From: Dracaena cambodiana
Lineage: Eukaryota; Streptophyta; Magnoliopsida; Asparagales; Asparagaceae
Direction of reading: 5' to 3'
NCBI GenBank assembly: GCA_036321105.1
Contig: JAYEPQ010000014.1
Location: 6,584,889-6,648,888, forward strand
Length of the DNA stretch: 64,000 bases
Below are positions 30,066 through 40,630 of the stretch, piece by piece. The translations under genes were made by a program, and so were the position numbers. Every line of letters begins with the position of its first letter. Positions within the stretch are counted from its first letter, which is position 1. Below the pieces are notes generated by a model. It saw nothing but the letters and a program-made list of their open reading frames with translations, was not told the origin of the DNA and made no database searches.

Positions 30066-31361
30066 TTAGTATTCGGGTTGATTTTCGCGAAGCTGAGAGA
30101 TAGCTTCGTGTTTTGGAACGCGGGGCTGAGAAATAGCTCCGCATTTTGCTACGCTAGCCTCGCGTTTTACGCTGCCTTGGCGTTCCTTTAGAAGTTTATC
30201 TTCTGGAATCTTAGCCCTGCGTGGAAGAAAATTCTTGCACGCTGGCTTACTCTTGCGATTAATGCAAGTCACAACTTCGCGTCTAGCGCGATTTTTACGA
30301 TTTACGACAATTTGCCAATCATTTTCACGATTCACGCGGAGCTGAGGAATCTTGCATCTATCGCAAATATTACTGGCTTCGCGTTTATCGCTAAACTCAG
30401 TATCAGCCTCGCGGGGAGAATCACACGCTGGCTGTAAGGAAATTTTATCCTCGCGTTTATCGCGAGTGTCAAAAATCTTGTGTTTATCGCAAGTTGAACT
30501 AGCTTCGCGTTTATCGCTAAGCCCAGTGATAGCCTCGAGTGGAGAATCACACGCTGATTTTAAGGAAATTTTATCCTCGCGTTAATCGCGAGTGTCAAAA
30601 ATCTTGCGTTTATCCCAAGTTGAACTGGCTTCGCGTTTATCGCTAAGTCCAGTAATAGCCTCGTGTGGAGAATCACACGCTGGTTTTAGGAAAGTTTTAT
30701 CCTCGCGTTTATCGCGAGTGTCAGAAATTTTGCGATTAACGCAAATCTTACTGGCTTCACGTTTATCGCTAAGCCCAGTAATAGCCTCGCGTGGAGAATC
30801 ACACGCTAGCTTGTTCTTGCGATTAACGCAAGTTGCAGCTTCGCATTTAACGCGATACTGACTGGTCTTGCGATTAACGCGAACCAGTTTGCAAGAGACC
30901 ATAGCCTCGCATTTTATGAAGTCAGCCTCGCGTTCAATGCGGGCTTTGAGGGCCTTTCGCCTAGCTCTCCAATTTCTTTTTCGGAGTTAGGTTCTGATCA
31001 ATCCAGTTCCCATGCCTTCTTCGGCAGTAGAGAGGTCATTCTCTGCTAGGATTTCCTGCCCAAACAATGGCTCTATGGCCGCGGTCTCCAAGGATGCCCG
31101 TTCATCGGTGGATACCTTTTTACCCGTTTCTCGGGTATTAGAGCGCAAACGACGATAGTGTTGCGTTTCGTTCAGCTTACCTGATTCAGAGGAGAGATAC
31201 TCTTCATACTTCTGCTGGTCGATTTTCACGACCAGCATATCTACGTCGGATCCGATCCTATCGTTGTCAGATTGCGCCACGATCTCTTCTTCGGTGAAAG
31301 AGACGTCTCCCACTGTGGTCGCCAGTTTGTTCGCAGCAGAAATTTGTTGTTTTCCTTCCAT
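30066..31361 (-). pseudogene. ORF upstream of gag (ORF1) with basic repeats, A2
   Basis: The minus strand encodes an N-terminal part (GDVSFTEEEIVAQS, DMLVVKIDQQKYEEYLSSES), then a long region of repeated VNRKxS, DKREAS and DKRKISDTR peptides. The repeat region is a roughly 126-bp DNA repeat that keeps frame. The ORF ends near NFLPRRAKIPEDKLLKER. The frame is interrupted in places. A3 carries the same ORF at 57094-57504 plus 63134-63766. Ogre-type elements are known to have an extra ORF of unknown function upstream of gag; this fits that position. The repeats are strongly basic, so nucleic-acid binding is possible but unproven. Confidence 0.65.
31307..31324 (-). other. Primer-binding site of A2
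   Basis: On the minus strand TGGCGACCACAGTGGGAG begins three bases (AAC) after the LTR end CGAACA. A3 has the identical site at 57083-57100. Its tRNA partner was not identified. Confidence 0.8.
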
Positions 31362-32244
31362 TGAATTAACTTAAATTACAATGAAAGAGAACAAGAGAAA
31401 AAGAACAAACGAGAGGATTTATAGTATATCGCTCTCTTTTACAATGTAAACGTGGAATCTGTGTAGCGATAGGATCTAACTAGTAGTTCCTTTAGACGAT
31501 CTAACGACGAACTCTTCTCTTGAAGATGGCGGTCGACTGTAGAACTGATCTCCTCTGGTCTTGATTCGTTCAAGGCTCTATGCGTAACTCGAACTTCTCC
31601 AAAACTCCAGAAAAAGATCCCTAGGGCTTCCTCAAAGGGGTATTTATAGCCTTAGGATGATTTGAGAGTTTCTATCTAAATAGAATTTGTACTCATCAAG
31701 GATTCCAATCAATGTTCAAGAAAGCGTTTTCATTATGCGTGCGGTCCAGGACCGCATAACGCATAATCGGATTACGCGCCGATTATGCGGATTACGCGGA
31801 ATTATGCGGAATATTAATATTTTAATATATATTAATATATTAATTATTAAAAAATGGATATATTAATGCTATAAAACTCTAAAAAATTATAAATAATAAC
31901 CGTAAGCATATAAAATGAATATAAACTGGCTCTACATAAGAAATTAAAAAGATAGAAAGACTTATCTCTTAACTCCCAATGTAAAAAAAAAGAACGACGC
32001 ATGTATGTATGGATCAAAAACGTCGCTCACCTGCAAATCGAAAAGAAAATTTAAATGAGAATCAATATATATGATATATAAGAATTAAAAAAGTTCTTTA
32101 ACACATAAAAAATGAACATATGACAATAATCCACATATTGCTAATACATGTTTGTGTCAACTACATAAGTAATTAGTTTTACATATTCAAAAAATAATAC
32201 AAGTTTTTATAAAATACAGTTCATCCCACTCAACAAATTCTCTA

Positions 32245-34837
32245 CTATTCCTCATTGTCATCTTCATATTGAACATTGTTTTCCAACTCCTCCTCAGAGC
32301 TATCATCATCATCGTCATTCACATCATCACCCTCTTCTTCTAAAACAGCTATAGCTTGATCATGTTCAGGAAGATCTTCAACAACTGCACTGGATGAACC
32401 CTCTTGTGCTCTCATTCCCGCTGCAGCTCTCCTTCTTAGCGTCCTTTTGCTCCTCCTGAGTCTATCTTCGTTAGCTCCACTTGCCGCAGCAACAAGATCC
32501 CATGTTAAGCCGAAACCAGGGAAGATCTCATCTTCGTCATCATTCTCTATTTCTCTAACAAATTCATCTTTCCAGTGTAAAGCTCTGGAATCATCTGAAG
32601 CAATCAACACATCCTTACTATCTCCATCCTTCTTCTTCGCATTCCTTTTCTGTGCCATTTTTTTGTTAAACTGAACGAAGACAAGATCATTCAATCTTTT
32701 AGCATCCAGCCTATTTCTCTTCTTTGTATGTATCTATAAATTTATATATGATTTTACAGAAGAGAAAAAAGAAGGTTAGAGTGTTAACTCTGAAAATAAT
32801 ATAATTAAAAATTATAAAATATATAATCATTGTAGTAGTATTTACCCCTTCAAATACACTGAAATTTCTCTCGCACCCTGAAGAGCTACTTGTCAAGCTT
32901 AGGATCTTAATTGCTATTTTTCGAAGATTTGGTGCATCTCCTCCATAAATCCCACCAATGAGCTATTAAAGCAACATATAACAATATGTTAATAATTAGA
33001 AAGAATAGAATTTAATATTAAATTCTTTTAAATTTCATGTATAAAAGTTACCTGGATCGAAATTATCCGTGCCATTAAAACTCATTCGGTACCTTTCCGC
33101 CATCCCACTCCCCATAAGTCCCCCCTTATCTTTGTAGACACGAAATTCATATGAGCCAATCTGATCTTGGACATCATGCTCAGGGTAAAATATGCATATG
33201 CAATGCATGACGGCATTTGTTACTAGTGTATTTTCTGTGACTGTATTATCCCTATAATAATAATAGGGATTAAGATAATATGCCATCAAATGCAATATAC
33301 TATCAAGTCTGCCCCTGGATTCTTTCTCAATTATATTAATAATTGGTCTAAATGCAGACTCCTTTCGATTGCAAGCAGCTTTGATCTCGTTCTTTGCATC
33401 TTCCAGCATTCCATAGACAAAACCCATTGAAGGTCTACGATCAGCATCAACAATTCTCAACAATTTAAACAAAGGAGTGTATACCTTCAGAAGCTCTTTA
33501 ATGTCTTTCCAAAATGAGTCAGAATATATTGTGGTTTTAGTTGACTTGCCCTTCTCTGTCTTCGACCATCTGTTATTATCCCACTTATCTGAAGACACCA
33601 TAGCAGCCAACTGTGATTTTTTGTCTAGCAGGCAGCTCAAGCTTAGGAAGGTGGTGGCAAATCTGGTGATTCCTGGACGAACAAGCTCCCTCCTGTTTGT
33701 AAATGAGCGCATCAAACCCAGAGTATTGTGATGCGCATAGAGAAAAACTGTCATTGATCTTGCCTTCTCAATCACCGCCTTGTATTTTGGTATCTTACCA
33801 ATACCCTCCAACATAAGATCTATAGTGTGGGCTGCACAACTGGTCCAAAATATATTAGGCTTTCTTTCCTTCAACATATTTTTTGCTGCCATGTTGGATG
33901 GGTGGTTATCAGTAACCACTTGAAGCACGCGCTTCTCACCCACTTCCTTGATACAGTTTTCCACCCAATTCAATATGTATTCGCCAGTATGTGCATTGGC
34001 CGAGTCCTCAATGGATTTAATGAAGCATGTGCCGCTCTTACAATGGACACATAAATTCATAATACTTCTATGCTTTCTGTCAGTCCATCCATCAGTCAAA
34101 ATACTGCAGCCATATTCATCCCACGCTTCCTTTGACTTCTCCAAGCTGTCTTCAATTTTTTTGTATGCCTTATCTAAAAGAGGCACTCTCAATTGATATT
34201 GGCTGGGCCCCTTATATCCTGGACCGTGCTTGCCAACAGCCTCGCAAAATTGATCAAACTCTTCACAGTCGAAAGTGTTAAAAGGAATTCCTTTGGCATA
34301 TGCCCACATAGCCGCATAATCATGTGCCAGCTCCTTCCACTTCCTTCTCTCTCCCTCATTGATAACCGTTTGCTTCCATTTACCTTCATCTACTAGTCTG
34401 TTCAGTGGACCACTAACACGGGGCCTATGATCTCCAGTGAGTTCGGGTTCTTCTCTCTCTCTTTCTACTGATATCTGCACCTCTTCCCGAAGCTCATAAT
34501 CAGTTTTCCGCTTGTCAACTTTCCTCTTCTTGATTCCTTCCAAGTTCTCCCTGCATATACGCCTCTCTTCATCTGTGGAAAGCACACATGATGACACTTC
34601 TCCTCCAACTCCTGCAATATGTTGCTTCAATCTATTTATTCCCCCTTTCACAATCTTATTACATTTGATGCATTTCACATCATTATAAGATCCTTTCTTT
34701 ATTAGCCTACCATAATTCCACCCAATGTCATTTGATCCTGGTGGTTTCAATGGAATCTGGCTATCTTCCTCACTCGATGGATTTGGCCGTCCACAACTAC
34801 TTGAATTAGAGGCCATTGATGATGACATATTCATCAA
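32245..34837 (-). CDS. hAT transposase (BED zinc finger, DUF659, hAT dimerisation domain)
   Basis: There are three exons by eye: 34837-33052, 32962-32846 and 32733-32245. The donors read CCAG|GTAACT and GGG|GTAAAT; the acceptors read TTTAATAG and TTTATAG. Exon 1 (595 codons) has a BED finger (CIKCNKIVKGGINRLKQH), a DUF659-type region (VTDNHPSNMAAKNML, FWTSCAAHTIDLMLEGIGK) and the RNase H-like fold. Exon 2 carries the dimerisation motif (KILSLTSSSSGCERNFSVFE), continued in exon 3 by IHTKKRNRLDAKRLNDLVFV. The C-terminus is acidic. Exon 2 enters in the frame that reads HWWDL, but the rest of the motif (YGGDAPNLRKIA) is in another frame. An apparent small indel at about 32942-32950 would therefore truncate the protein. 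Otherwise it is intact, implying recent activity. Confidence 0.85.
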
Positions 34838-34839
34838 CT

Positions 34840-35760
34840 TATATACTTTTAAGAAATTCCTACATCACCATTAAGAAAAACAATAACTCACTGAAAAAAT
34901 TTGAACTATTTCAAATTATAGTTACCGCAAGTAATATAAATTTTAGAAAACATAAGTTTTATTAACTGTTTTAAAAGATTTAAATTTAATTGAAACAAAA
35001 TAGGAGTTCAAATAAGTCCTGTAGCGACCAGTAAAATTTCTGCAGCAAAAAAAATTTTCTTTGCTAAACAAGATAATTTTGTTAAAGAGAACTGAACATA
35101 CTCTGCAGCAACCAGTCAAAAAAAACTAACAAAAATTAACCACTAACAAAAAACTAAAAAAAACCAGCAACCTATTTTCGCAGCAACCATTTAATTTCTA
35201 ATTAACGAAATTAGAACATTATTCTGCAGCAACCATTAATTAGTTCTTTGTACAAATTATACAATGTGCAAGATTTGTCAACATTAAAACCGTTCAAGGG
35301 AAATAGACAGTGCAAAAATCAACCCCGAACTGAATCTGGAATTTGTACAGGCAAAAAAATTGTATACAAAATTTAAAAAAAAACGCACTGATCAGAAATT
35401 GAAAAAAAAATAAATTTATAAAATTAAACAAGACTAGAAGCAGTTAAAGAAGAAAGGAAAAAAAATTTACCACCGGAGGGGAGGATCGTTCGCCGGAGGG
35501 GAGGTTCGTTCGCTGGAGGAGGGAAGACCACAAGATTGATGCTCGGAGGACTCGAGGAAGTAATAATCGGAGGGAATGGAGCCGAGGGATTGATGATCGG
35601 AGGATTCGATCGTCCAATTCCTACAATGAATCACTCGATCGACCGATCGATTGATCGAACGGGTCGGTGAAGAAAAGGAATTGATCGGTCGGCGAAGACG
35701 AGGAATTGATTGACTGAGAGGAGATTGGGCGATCGGAGGGAATAAATTTGATGATCGGAG
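34840..35760. other. hAT 5' non-coding region
   Basis: An AT-rich stretch (34840-35465) has repeated GCAGCAACCA-like strings. A GC-richer stretch (35470-35760) follows with GGAGGGGAGG and GATCGGAGG repeats. It probably holds promoter and 5' UTR of the transposase. No separate gene is seen. Confidence 0.5.
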
Positions 35761-36398
35761 GGAAATTTAGGGATCTAGGGTTTTTTGGTCGAGGGGATTT
35801 TCGGGCGAGAGCGAGAGAGAATTTTAGGGGTTGCGACGAAATTAAAAAACGAACGGAGAGAAGGGGAAATTAAAGGGTTGGATGCGGGTCGGGTTTTCAT
35901 ATTTTTTCCGAAACCCATTAACCCGCCAGCGATTAATCGCCTATGCGGATTATGCGGACGCATAATCCGCATAATACCGCATAATCGCCCTGTCCGCATG
36001 GACAGGGCGATTTTCCCCATTTCTCTGCGTTTTCCGCCCGCAAACGTTTATGCGGGCGCATATGCGCCCGCATAGAACGTTTTTTAGAACACTGATTCCA
36101 ATCAAATATCTTAGTTTTGATTTAAATCTCTTGATTTAGAGTTCTGATCGGACTTAATTTGGGTATTTGGATAAGCCCAAATCATAATCTCAATCAATTT
36201 GAGATTCTGGTTATCTTCTCACGCGGAGCAATCGCATCAAAACGCGAAGCTAAGAAACCAGAACGCGGCGCTATTGATTAGCTCTGCGTTTTACTCAAAC
36301 GCGAGGCTAAAATAGCCAAACGCGGAGTTATGGAGTTGGCTCCGCGTTCTGTTATGGAAAATCTTATTTTCTTAGAAATTTTCACTGCCAACATTAGT

Positions 36399-37655
36399 AT
36401 CAACAATAGTTTTCAAGAAAAACAAGAACAATCTCCAATTTTGCTTATATCACTATAAACTAGTCCATAATGCATTATAAAGAACCGAATTTATCGTTAT
36501 ACAATTTTGCTAGTTCAAATATTTTTCGAATATCTATTGCAATATGTCAAATATAGTTAGTATTCTCAGATATTAATATTTTGTTAAAACAACGAGGAAT
36601 CAAAATACAAATTGGATTATTTATTTTTGATGCTATTGAATTGGATTTTTTTTCTTTTGTATATTTTTCATGCCTATCAGAAAACTTGAATTAACTTGCA
36701 GTCAAAATGGTAAGTGGTTTTCATAGTACAGAAGTGTATCCACACTTTACCCATCAGGAATTGACAAACATCTGCATGTATTGTCAAGTATTCGAGATTA
36801 GATCTATTATCGTTTTTATCTATATGCTCATATGAAGAGGTAATATACTTATTATTTGATCACTATGGGTTCATTATGGATTTATTAGTAGCAAAAATCA
36901 TTTGATGTTTCTTAGACCAAAAAAAAAAAATCATATGATAATAAGTTGTCAATTTACCATTAAAAAATATTTAAATACATATAAATAAGAGAAAAATAGA
37001 AATGAATCGACAACTCATGCAAGTTACCTGAGCTGTAGTTCATTTTAACTATTTCCAGTAATCTTTAAAAGAAATTTAGATTATGATCTCGACCTCCTAG
37101 GATTCACTCATACCCAATTTATTGGGTTCCAGTTTTGATTTGATCATCTATCAAATTAATACAAAATTAATGGTTTTCAATAAATAGAACATTTTGTGTG
37201 CACTTGATGAAAGGGTAAATGAACTCCAAAATTTATAAAATTTAATCTGAAAAAAGTTAAAAAGATAGAGATAGCAATTGTAAAAAAAAATTACAAAAAA
37301 AATATTAGATCATTATAATTTTATCGCCTCACATAACTTTTCCTATGGACGACATATTTAGTTTAAATATACTAAGATAGCCACATAATAAATAGCCACG
37401 TCTAATAAATACATATAAATAAATAAACTAATAATCATTACGAATTCTGTTTGAGAAATATTTAAGATATCACTAATGACATGTGTATAAATTTAAATTA
37501 GAAAAAAAATAAGAGTTCACTAAGATTCTAAAATGTGTGTGCATTTAGGTGAATGTAAATAAGAAATAAATAAATCTACATAATAAGTGTCAATCACAAA
37601 TAAATGTGCAGATAAATATGGTGAAAAGGGGAAGGAGATGTGACTAAAATTATAA
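36399..37655. other. AT-rich intergenic DNA with diverged repeat copies
   Basis: 36420-36520 resembles 38355-38470 (AACAATCTCCAA...GCATTATAAA). 37015-37365 resembles the right arm of the foldback element at 40968-41785, without its MITE insertion. 37440-37646 is the left half of repeat Y (see 16330). No gene is seen. Confidence 0.55.
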
Positions 37656-38195
37656 GGGGTATTTACTGGTTTGTCCCTCAAATCTTTACATATTATGATT
37701 TAGTCCTCCAAATCTTCATATTTAGGATTTAGTCCCCCAAATCTCCTAAGTTACTACAATTTAATCCCCTCCTTAATTTTTGATATGATATTACCATTTT
37801 ACCCCTCCTTATTCATTCTTTTTCTTCCTCCTCTCTTCTCCTCCTCTCTTCCTCATCTCTTCTTCTTTTCTTCATTATTCCTCTTCTCTTCTCCTTCTCT
37901 CTTCCTCCTCTCTTCCTCCTCTTTTCTTTATTGGGAGAAGAGAAGAGAGAGAGAAGAAAAAGAGAGGATGAATAATGAAGAAAATGAGAAAAGAGGAGGA
38001 AGAAAGGAGGAGAAGAGAGGAGGAAGAGAAAGAATGAATAAGGAGGGGTAAAATGGTAATATCAGGTTAAAAATTAGGAAGGAGGACTAAATTATAGTAA
38101 TTTAGGAGATTTGGGAGACTAAATCCTAAATATGAAAATGTGGGAGACTAAATCATAATATATAAAGATTTGAGGGACAAACCAGTAAATATTCC
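37656..38195. mobile_element. Foldback MITE, MULE-like (540 bp)
   Basis: The whole element is an inverted repeat. It starts GGGGTATTTACTGGTTTGTC and ends with the reverse complement (decayed to AAATATTCC). The arms are pyrimidine-rich, then purine-rich. The flanks AAATTATAA (37647-37655) and AAAATATAA (38196-38204) match at 8 of 9 bases, fitting the 9-base duplication of Mutator-like elements. It interrupts repeat Y. Open frames inside are incidental. Confidence 0.85.
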
Positions 38196-39140
38196 AAAAT
38201 ATAAATGAACCGGCTGCAACCTAGAAGTATTATTATATTTGTATTTATTTTCTTTTTCCCAATATAAATGTGTACAAATACGTATGTTACTCGAATATTA
38301 CAGTTTCAATCCATATCCAACGGTACAGAACACAAATTACGATCAGATTCAGAGAACAATCTCCAACTTCGCTTTTATCACCAACAAACTGGTACGCGAT
38401 GCATTATAAAATACCGAAAATATACTAATACATATTTTGTCTATTCAAATAGTAACTTGTTTCGTGCCAGCAACTTTAGAATTCTGAAGCAAAAGCATTA
38501 TATAAAAATATAACTTTGTAGACACATTACTGGCATACACATTTCTCTATTATAACCCCACAAACTCCTCTTGAGCTCAAAGATTTTGATGTTGGTCTCA
38601 CGATAACAGCCTAATGCATACTCCCAATTTTCATCCTAGTTGTCCTAGTATGCAGGATATGCTTCCATTACAATCATATTATATAATTCAATTTTTTTTA
38701 CCCAGGTCAAGCATGTGTGAATTCACAAATATTTGTATTCCTCTCCATTTAAAAGAATGTTTCATTAAAATTTTATTTAAGAAAATGCTGGAAGCCTAGC
38801 CTTACAGTTTATCTCAGAAAAAATCCCATCCTAATTGTCAGTAAGTAGAACTTACTAATTCACAAATATTTGACTGATAATCAAACTTATTTCCAATATT
38901 CAAAAATAAAATATAGAAGCTTATCTGAAGCCAAATATGATTATTCCATTTGTTAGGAATAAATTATCCATAATTTTTTACTCCTTTAGATTTTGCAGAA
39001 TTATCCTGTCTAATGAAAAAAATCATAAAAATACTCGCAAAATATAAACATCCAAGATCCAAACAAACAATCACATTAAATAAACATGCAAACAACTACG
39101 AATATGAGAAAAAAGAGGGGAGAGTTCAGCATCATACTGC
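38196..39140. other. Intergenic DNA downstream of the DPB3-like gene
   Basis: 38205-38420 is the second half of repeat Y. The rest is AT-rich with no recognisable gene; the 3' UTR of the minus-strand gene at 39150 lies at its right edge. Confidence 0.5.
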
Positions 39141-39149
39141 CCTTTGACA

Positions 39150-39647
39150 TCAGCATCGCTCTGCCGATTCCACTGCAGCAGGCTTCTGGAAGAAATCATC
39201 GATCCTGCGGGCCCTCGGAGGCAGCGGCTTCTCGATCACGTCAGCCTTCCTCCTCTTCTCCTGCACCGGTGGCTGCGCAGGATTCGGGAGGCAATCCAGC
39301 AGAAAATCCGCCGTCGGCCCATGCCCGCGCACAGCAGATCTCAGATGATCGAGCTTGATGATCCTCCGCTTCTTACCGATCGCGACATCTCTCGCGCCCT
39401 CGGCGAGAGAACCGAGGAATAGATCGGCCGACAGGGAGATGAGGTACAATGCCTCGGAGGTGAGCTTCTTGATTTCTTGATCGATCTTGATGATCTTCTT
39501 CACTCTGCCAATTGGGAACGATGGGGTTAGGATCTGTTCCTGATCGACTTCTTCTTCTTGTTCTGCTTCTGTTGGATTTGGATCTGGATCCATTGATGTT
39601 AGATTTGGGAATTCGAAAGCTCCTCTAGGGTTGGGGATTGAACTCAC
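39150..39647 (-). CDS. DPB3-1: Histone-fold protein, DNA polymerase epsilon subunit C / NF-YC10 (DPB3-1) type
   Basis: A 165-codon single frame. The histone fold spans about residues 43-110: FPIGRVKKIIKIDQEIKKLT, EALYLISLSADLFLGSLAEG, ARDVAIGKKRRIIKLDHLRS. This is the CBF/NF-Y type as in Dpb3/CHRAC15/POLE4 and plant NF-YC10. The acidic N-terminus is typical of the family. The C-terminus is basic and ends near ARRIDDFFQK. Such proteins pair with a Dpb4-like partner in the leading-strand polymerase or in chromatin remodelling. Plant DPB3-1 also joins an NF-Y trimer in heat-stress control. An alternative start is Met19 (39593). The frame is intact with no intron needed, and codon and GC content exceed the surroundings. 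Upstream sequence 39650-39770 would hold the promoter. Confidence 0.85.
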   Translation of the reverse strand: MSSIPNPRGAFEFPNLTSMDPDPNPTEAEQEEEVDQEQILTPSFPIGRVKKIIKIDQEIKKLTSEALYLISLSADLFLGSLAEGARDVAIGKKRRIIKLDHLRSAVRGHGPTADFLLDCLPNPAQPPVQEKRRKADVIEKPLPPRARRIDDFFQKPAAVESAERC

Positions 39648-39769
39648 TCAAAAGGAAACGTGAGATTGAGGAGAGGAGTTGTTGCTAGTTGATTCTCCCG
39701 CCAAAAAGACTGCAATTCCCGCGCGATATAAGCAATGAGAAAGTCTGGCAAGAAGCCCATCTTTAAAAG

Positions 39770-40630
39770 CCCAAAGTAAGACAGCGGGCCTTGTTTACTC
39801 CTTATTAGGGGAGTTTTCGAAGTATCACACCAATTTTTATAGTGAGTCCACTAATACTATATTTTTTTTTTTTTTTTGTCCGAATTCAAAATCCGGATAG
39901 TTATAAAGTGGATTTATTAGTGTGCTCCTTGGTAACCCTTATTAGTCGGTTAACTAATCTCAAACCTTATAATTAAAAAAAAATCTAAATTGTAAATACA
40001 AACAAATTTGACCGATAAGATTAGCACGTTGGGCCCTCAAATAAATTTCCATTATTAGAGTGGATTTGAATCCATCAATTCCTGCTTGCTTTCTCTCTAT
40101 CTGCAAAAATAATTGCAAAACAATATTATTCCATTTATTTCATGATCTTTTTAATGAAATAAAGATCCGCCCATAAACTCCATCTTTTGTTTCAAAAAAA
40201 CTAAAAAAGAAATTAAGTGAATGAAACTCTATCAATGGACTACAACTAGAAATATGATAAACCGTAATAACGATTCTAATAAAAAATTTCTTACTGTACA
40301 TATCTAATGGTCACACAGCAAGGACAAGTCAATTTATGTCTCCTGGTAATATATTCTACATGACTTGGCTATTTAATGTCTTATGGAACAGAATTTTTAC
40401 ATTAAAGAGGTATAAACTATAGGGATGAATGTAAAAAAAAAAAAAAAAAAAGTCAAATTACTTGCATCAACATGCAACTGGCCATGAGATAACAGGAACT
40501 TTGGCGCTCCGCTCCATGTTTGGGGAGAGAGATATTTGGCTGCTGAAGGTCGAAGAGAGAGAGAAAGGGGGTTGGAGAGACCAAGAGGAGGAGAGCGGCC
40601 ATCCAGGTCTACCTCTTTAATTACTTTAGA
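39770..40630. other. Intergenic DNA upstream of the DPB3-like gene
   Basis: It has T and A runs (39860, 40433-40451) and a short GC-richer purine stretch (40500-40615, GAGAGAGAAAGGGGGTTGGA) of unknown origin. No gene or complete element was recognised. Confidence 0.45.

Larger units (their letters stand above)
31710..36094 (-). mobile_element. hAT DNA transposon (4385 bp)
   Basis: The 8-base target duplication ATTCCAAT (31702-31709 and 36095-36102) is perfect. The other A2 LTR gives the unoccupied site at 17908-17916 (ATTCTAAT). Terminal inverted repeats are CAATGTTCAAGAAAGCG and, reversed at the right end, CAGTGTTCTAAAAAACG. Subterminal ATTATGCGG/CGCATAAT repeats occur at both ends (31735-31812, 35935-36075). 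One three-exon transposase gene lies inside on the minus strand. Confidence 0.95.
17538..36393 (-). mobile_element. Complete Tat/Ogre-like LTR retrotransposon A2 (with nested hAT)
   Basis: Both ends are visible: LTR 17538-18211 (3') and LTR 31328-36393 (5', split by a hAT). The 5-base target duplication TTAGT lies at 17533-17537 and 36394-36398. Without the hAT the element is about 14.5 kb. Its order on the minus strand is LTR, primer site, ORF upstream of gag, gag, linker ORF, protease, RT, RNase H, second RNase H, integrase, 113-bp tandem array, antisense exon remnant, RDR fragment, antisense exon 1, polypurine tract, LTR. The first 255 bases of the two LTRs are about 93% identical, mostly differing by transitions. 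Internal frames are broken throughout. Confidence 0.95.
31328..36393 (-). repeat. 5' LTR of A2, split by hAT
   Basis: LTR parts are 31328-31709 and 36095-36393. Removing the hAT and one 8-base duplication leaves 673 bp, matching the 674-bp 3' LTR. Confidence 0.95.

Noticed and set aside
35775..36075. Small frames at the right end of the hAT element
   Set aside because: They overlap subterminal repeats and the inverted repeat; no homology evident.
37785..38051. 88-codon frame and the matching frames at 41182-41611
   Set aside because: Pyrimidine- or purine-rich arms of foldback MITEs; the predicted peptides are low-complexity Phe/Leu/Ser or Glu/Lys/Arg runs.
39086..39422. Plus-strand frames opposite the DPB3-like gene
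   Set aside because: Antisense shadows of the real histone-fold frame, whose motifs are unambiguous on the minus strand.
39830..39930. Inverted repeat around the T run upstream of the DPB3-like gene
   Set aside because: The two sides match too poorly when compared base by base.
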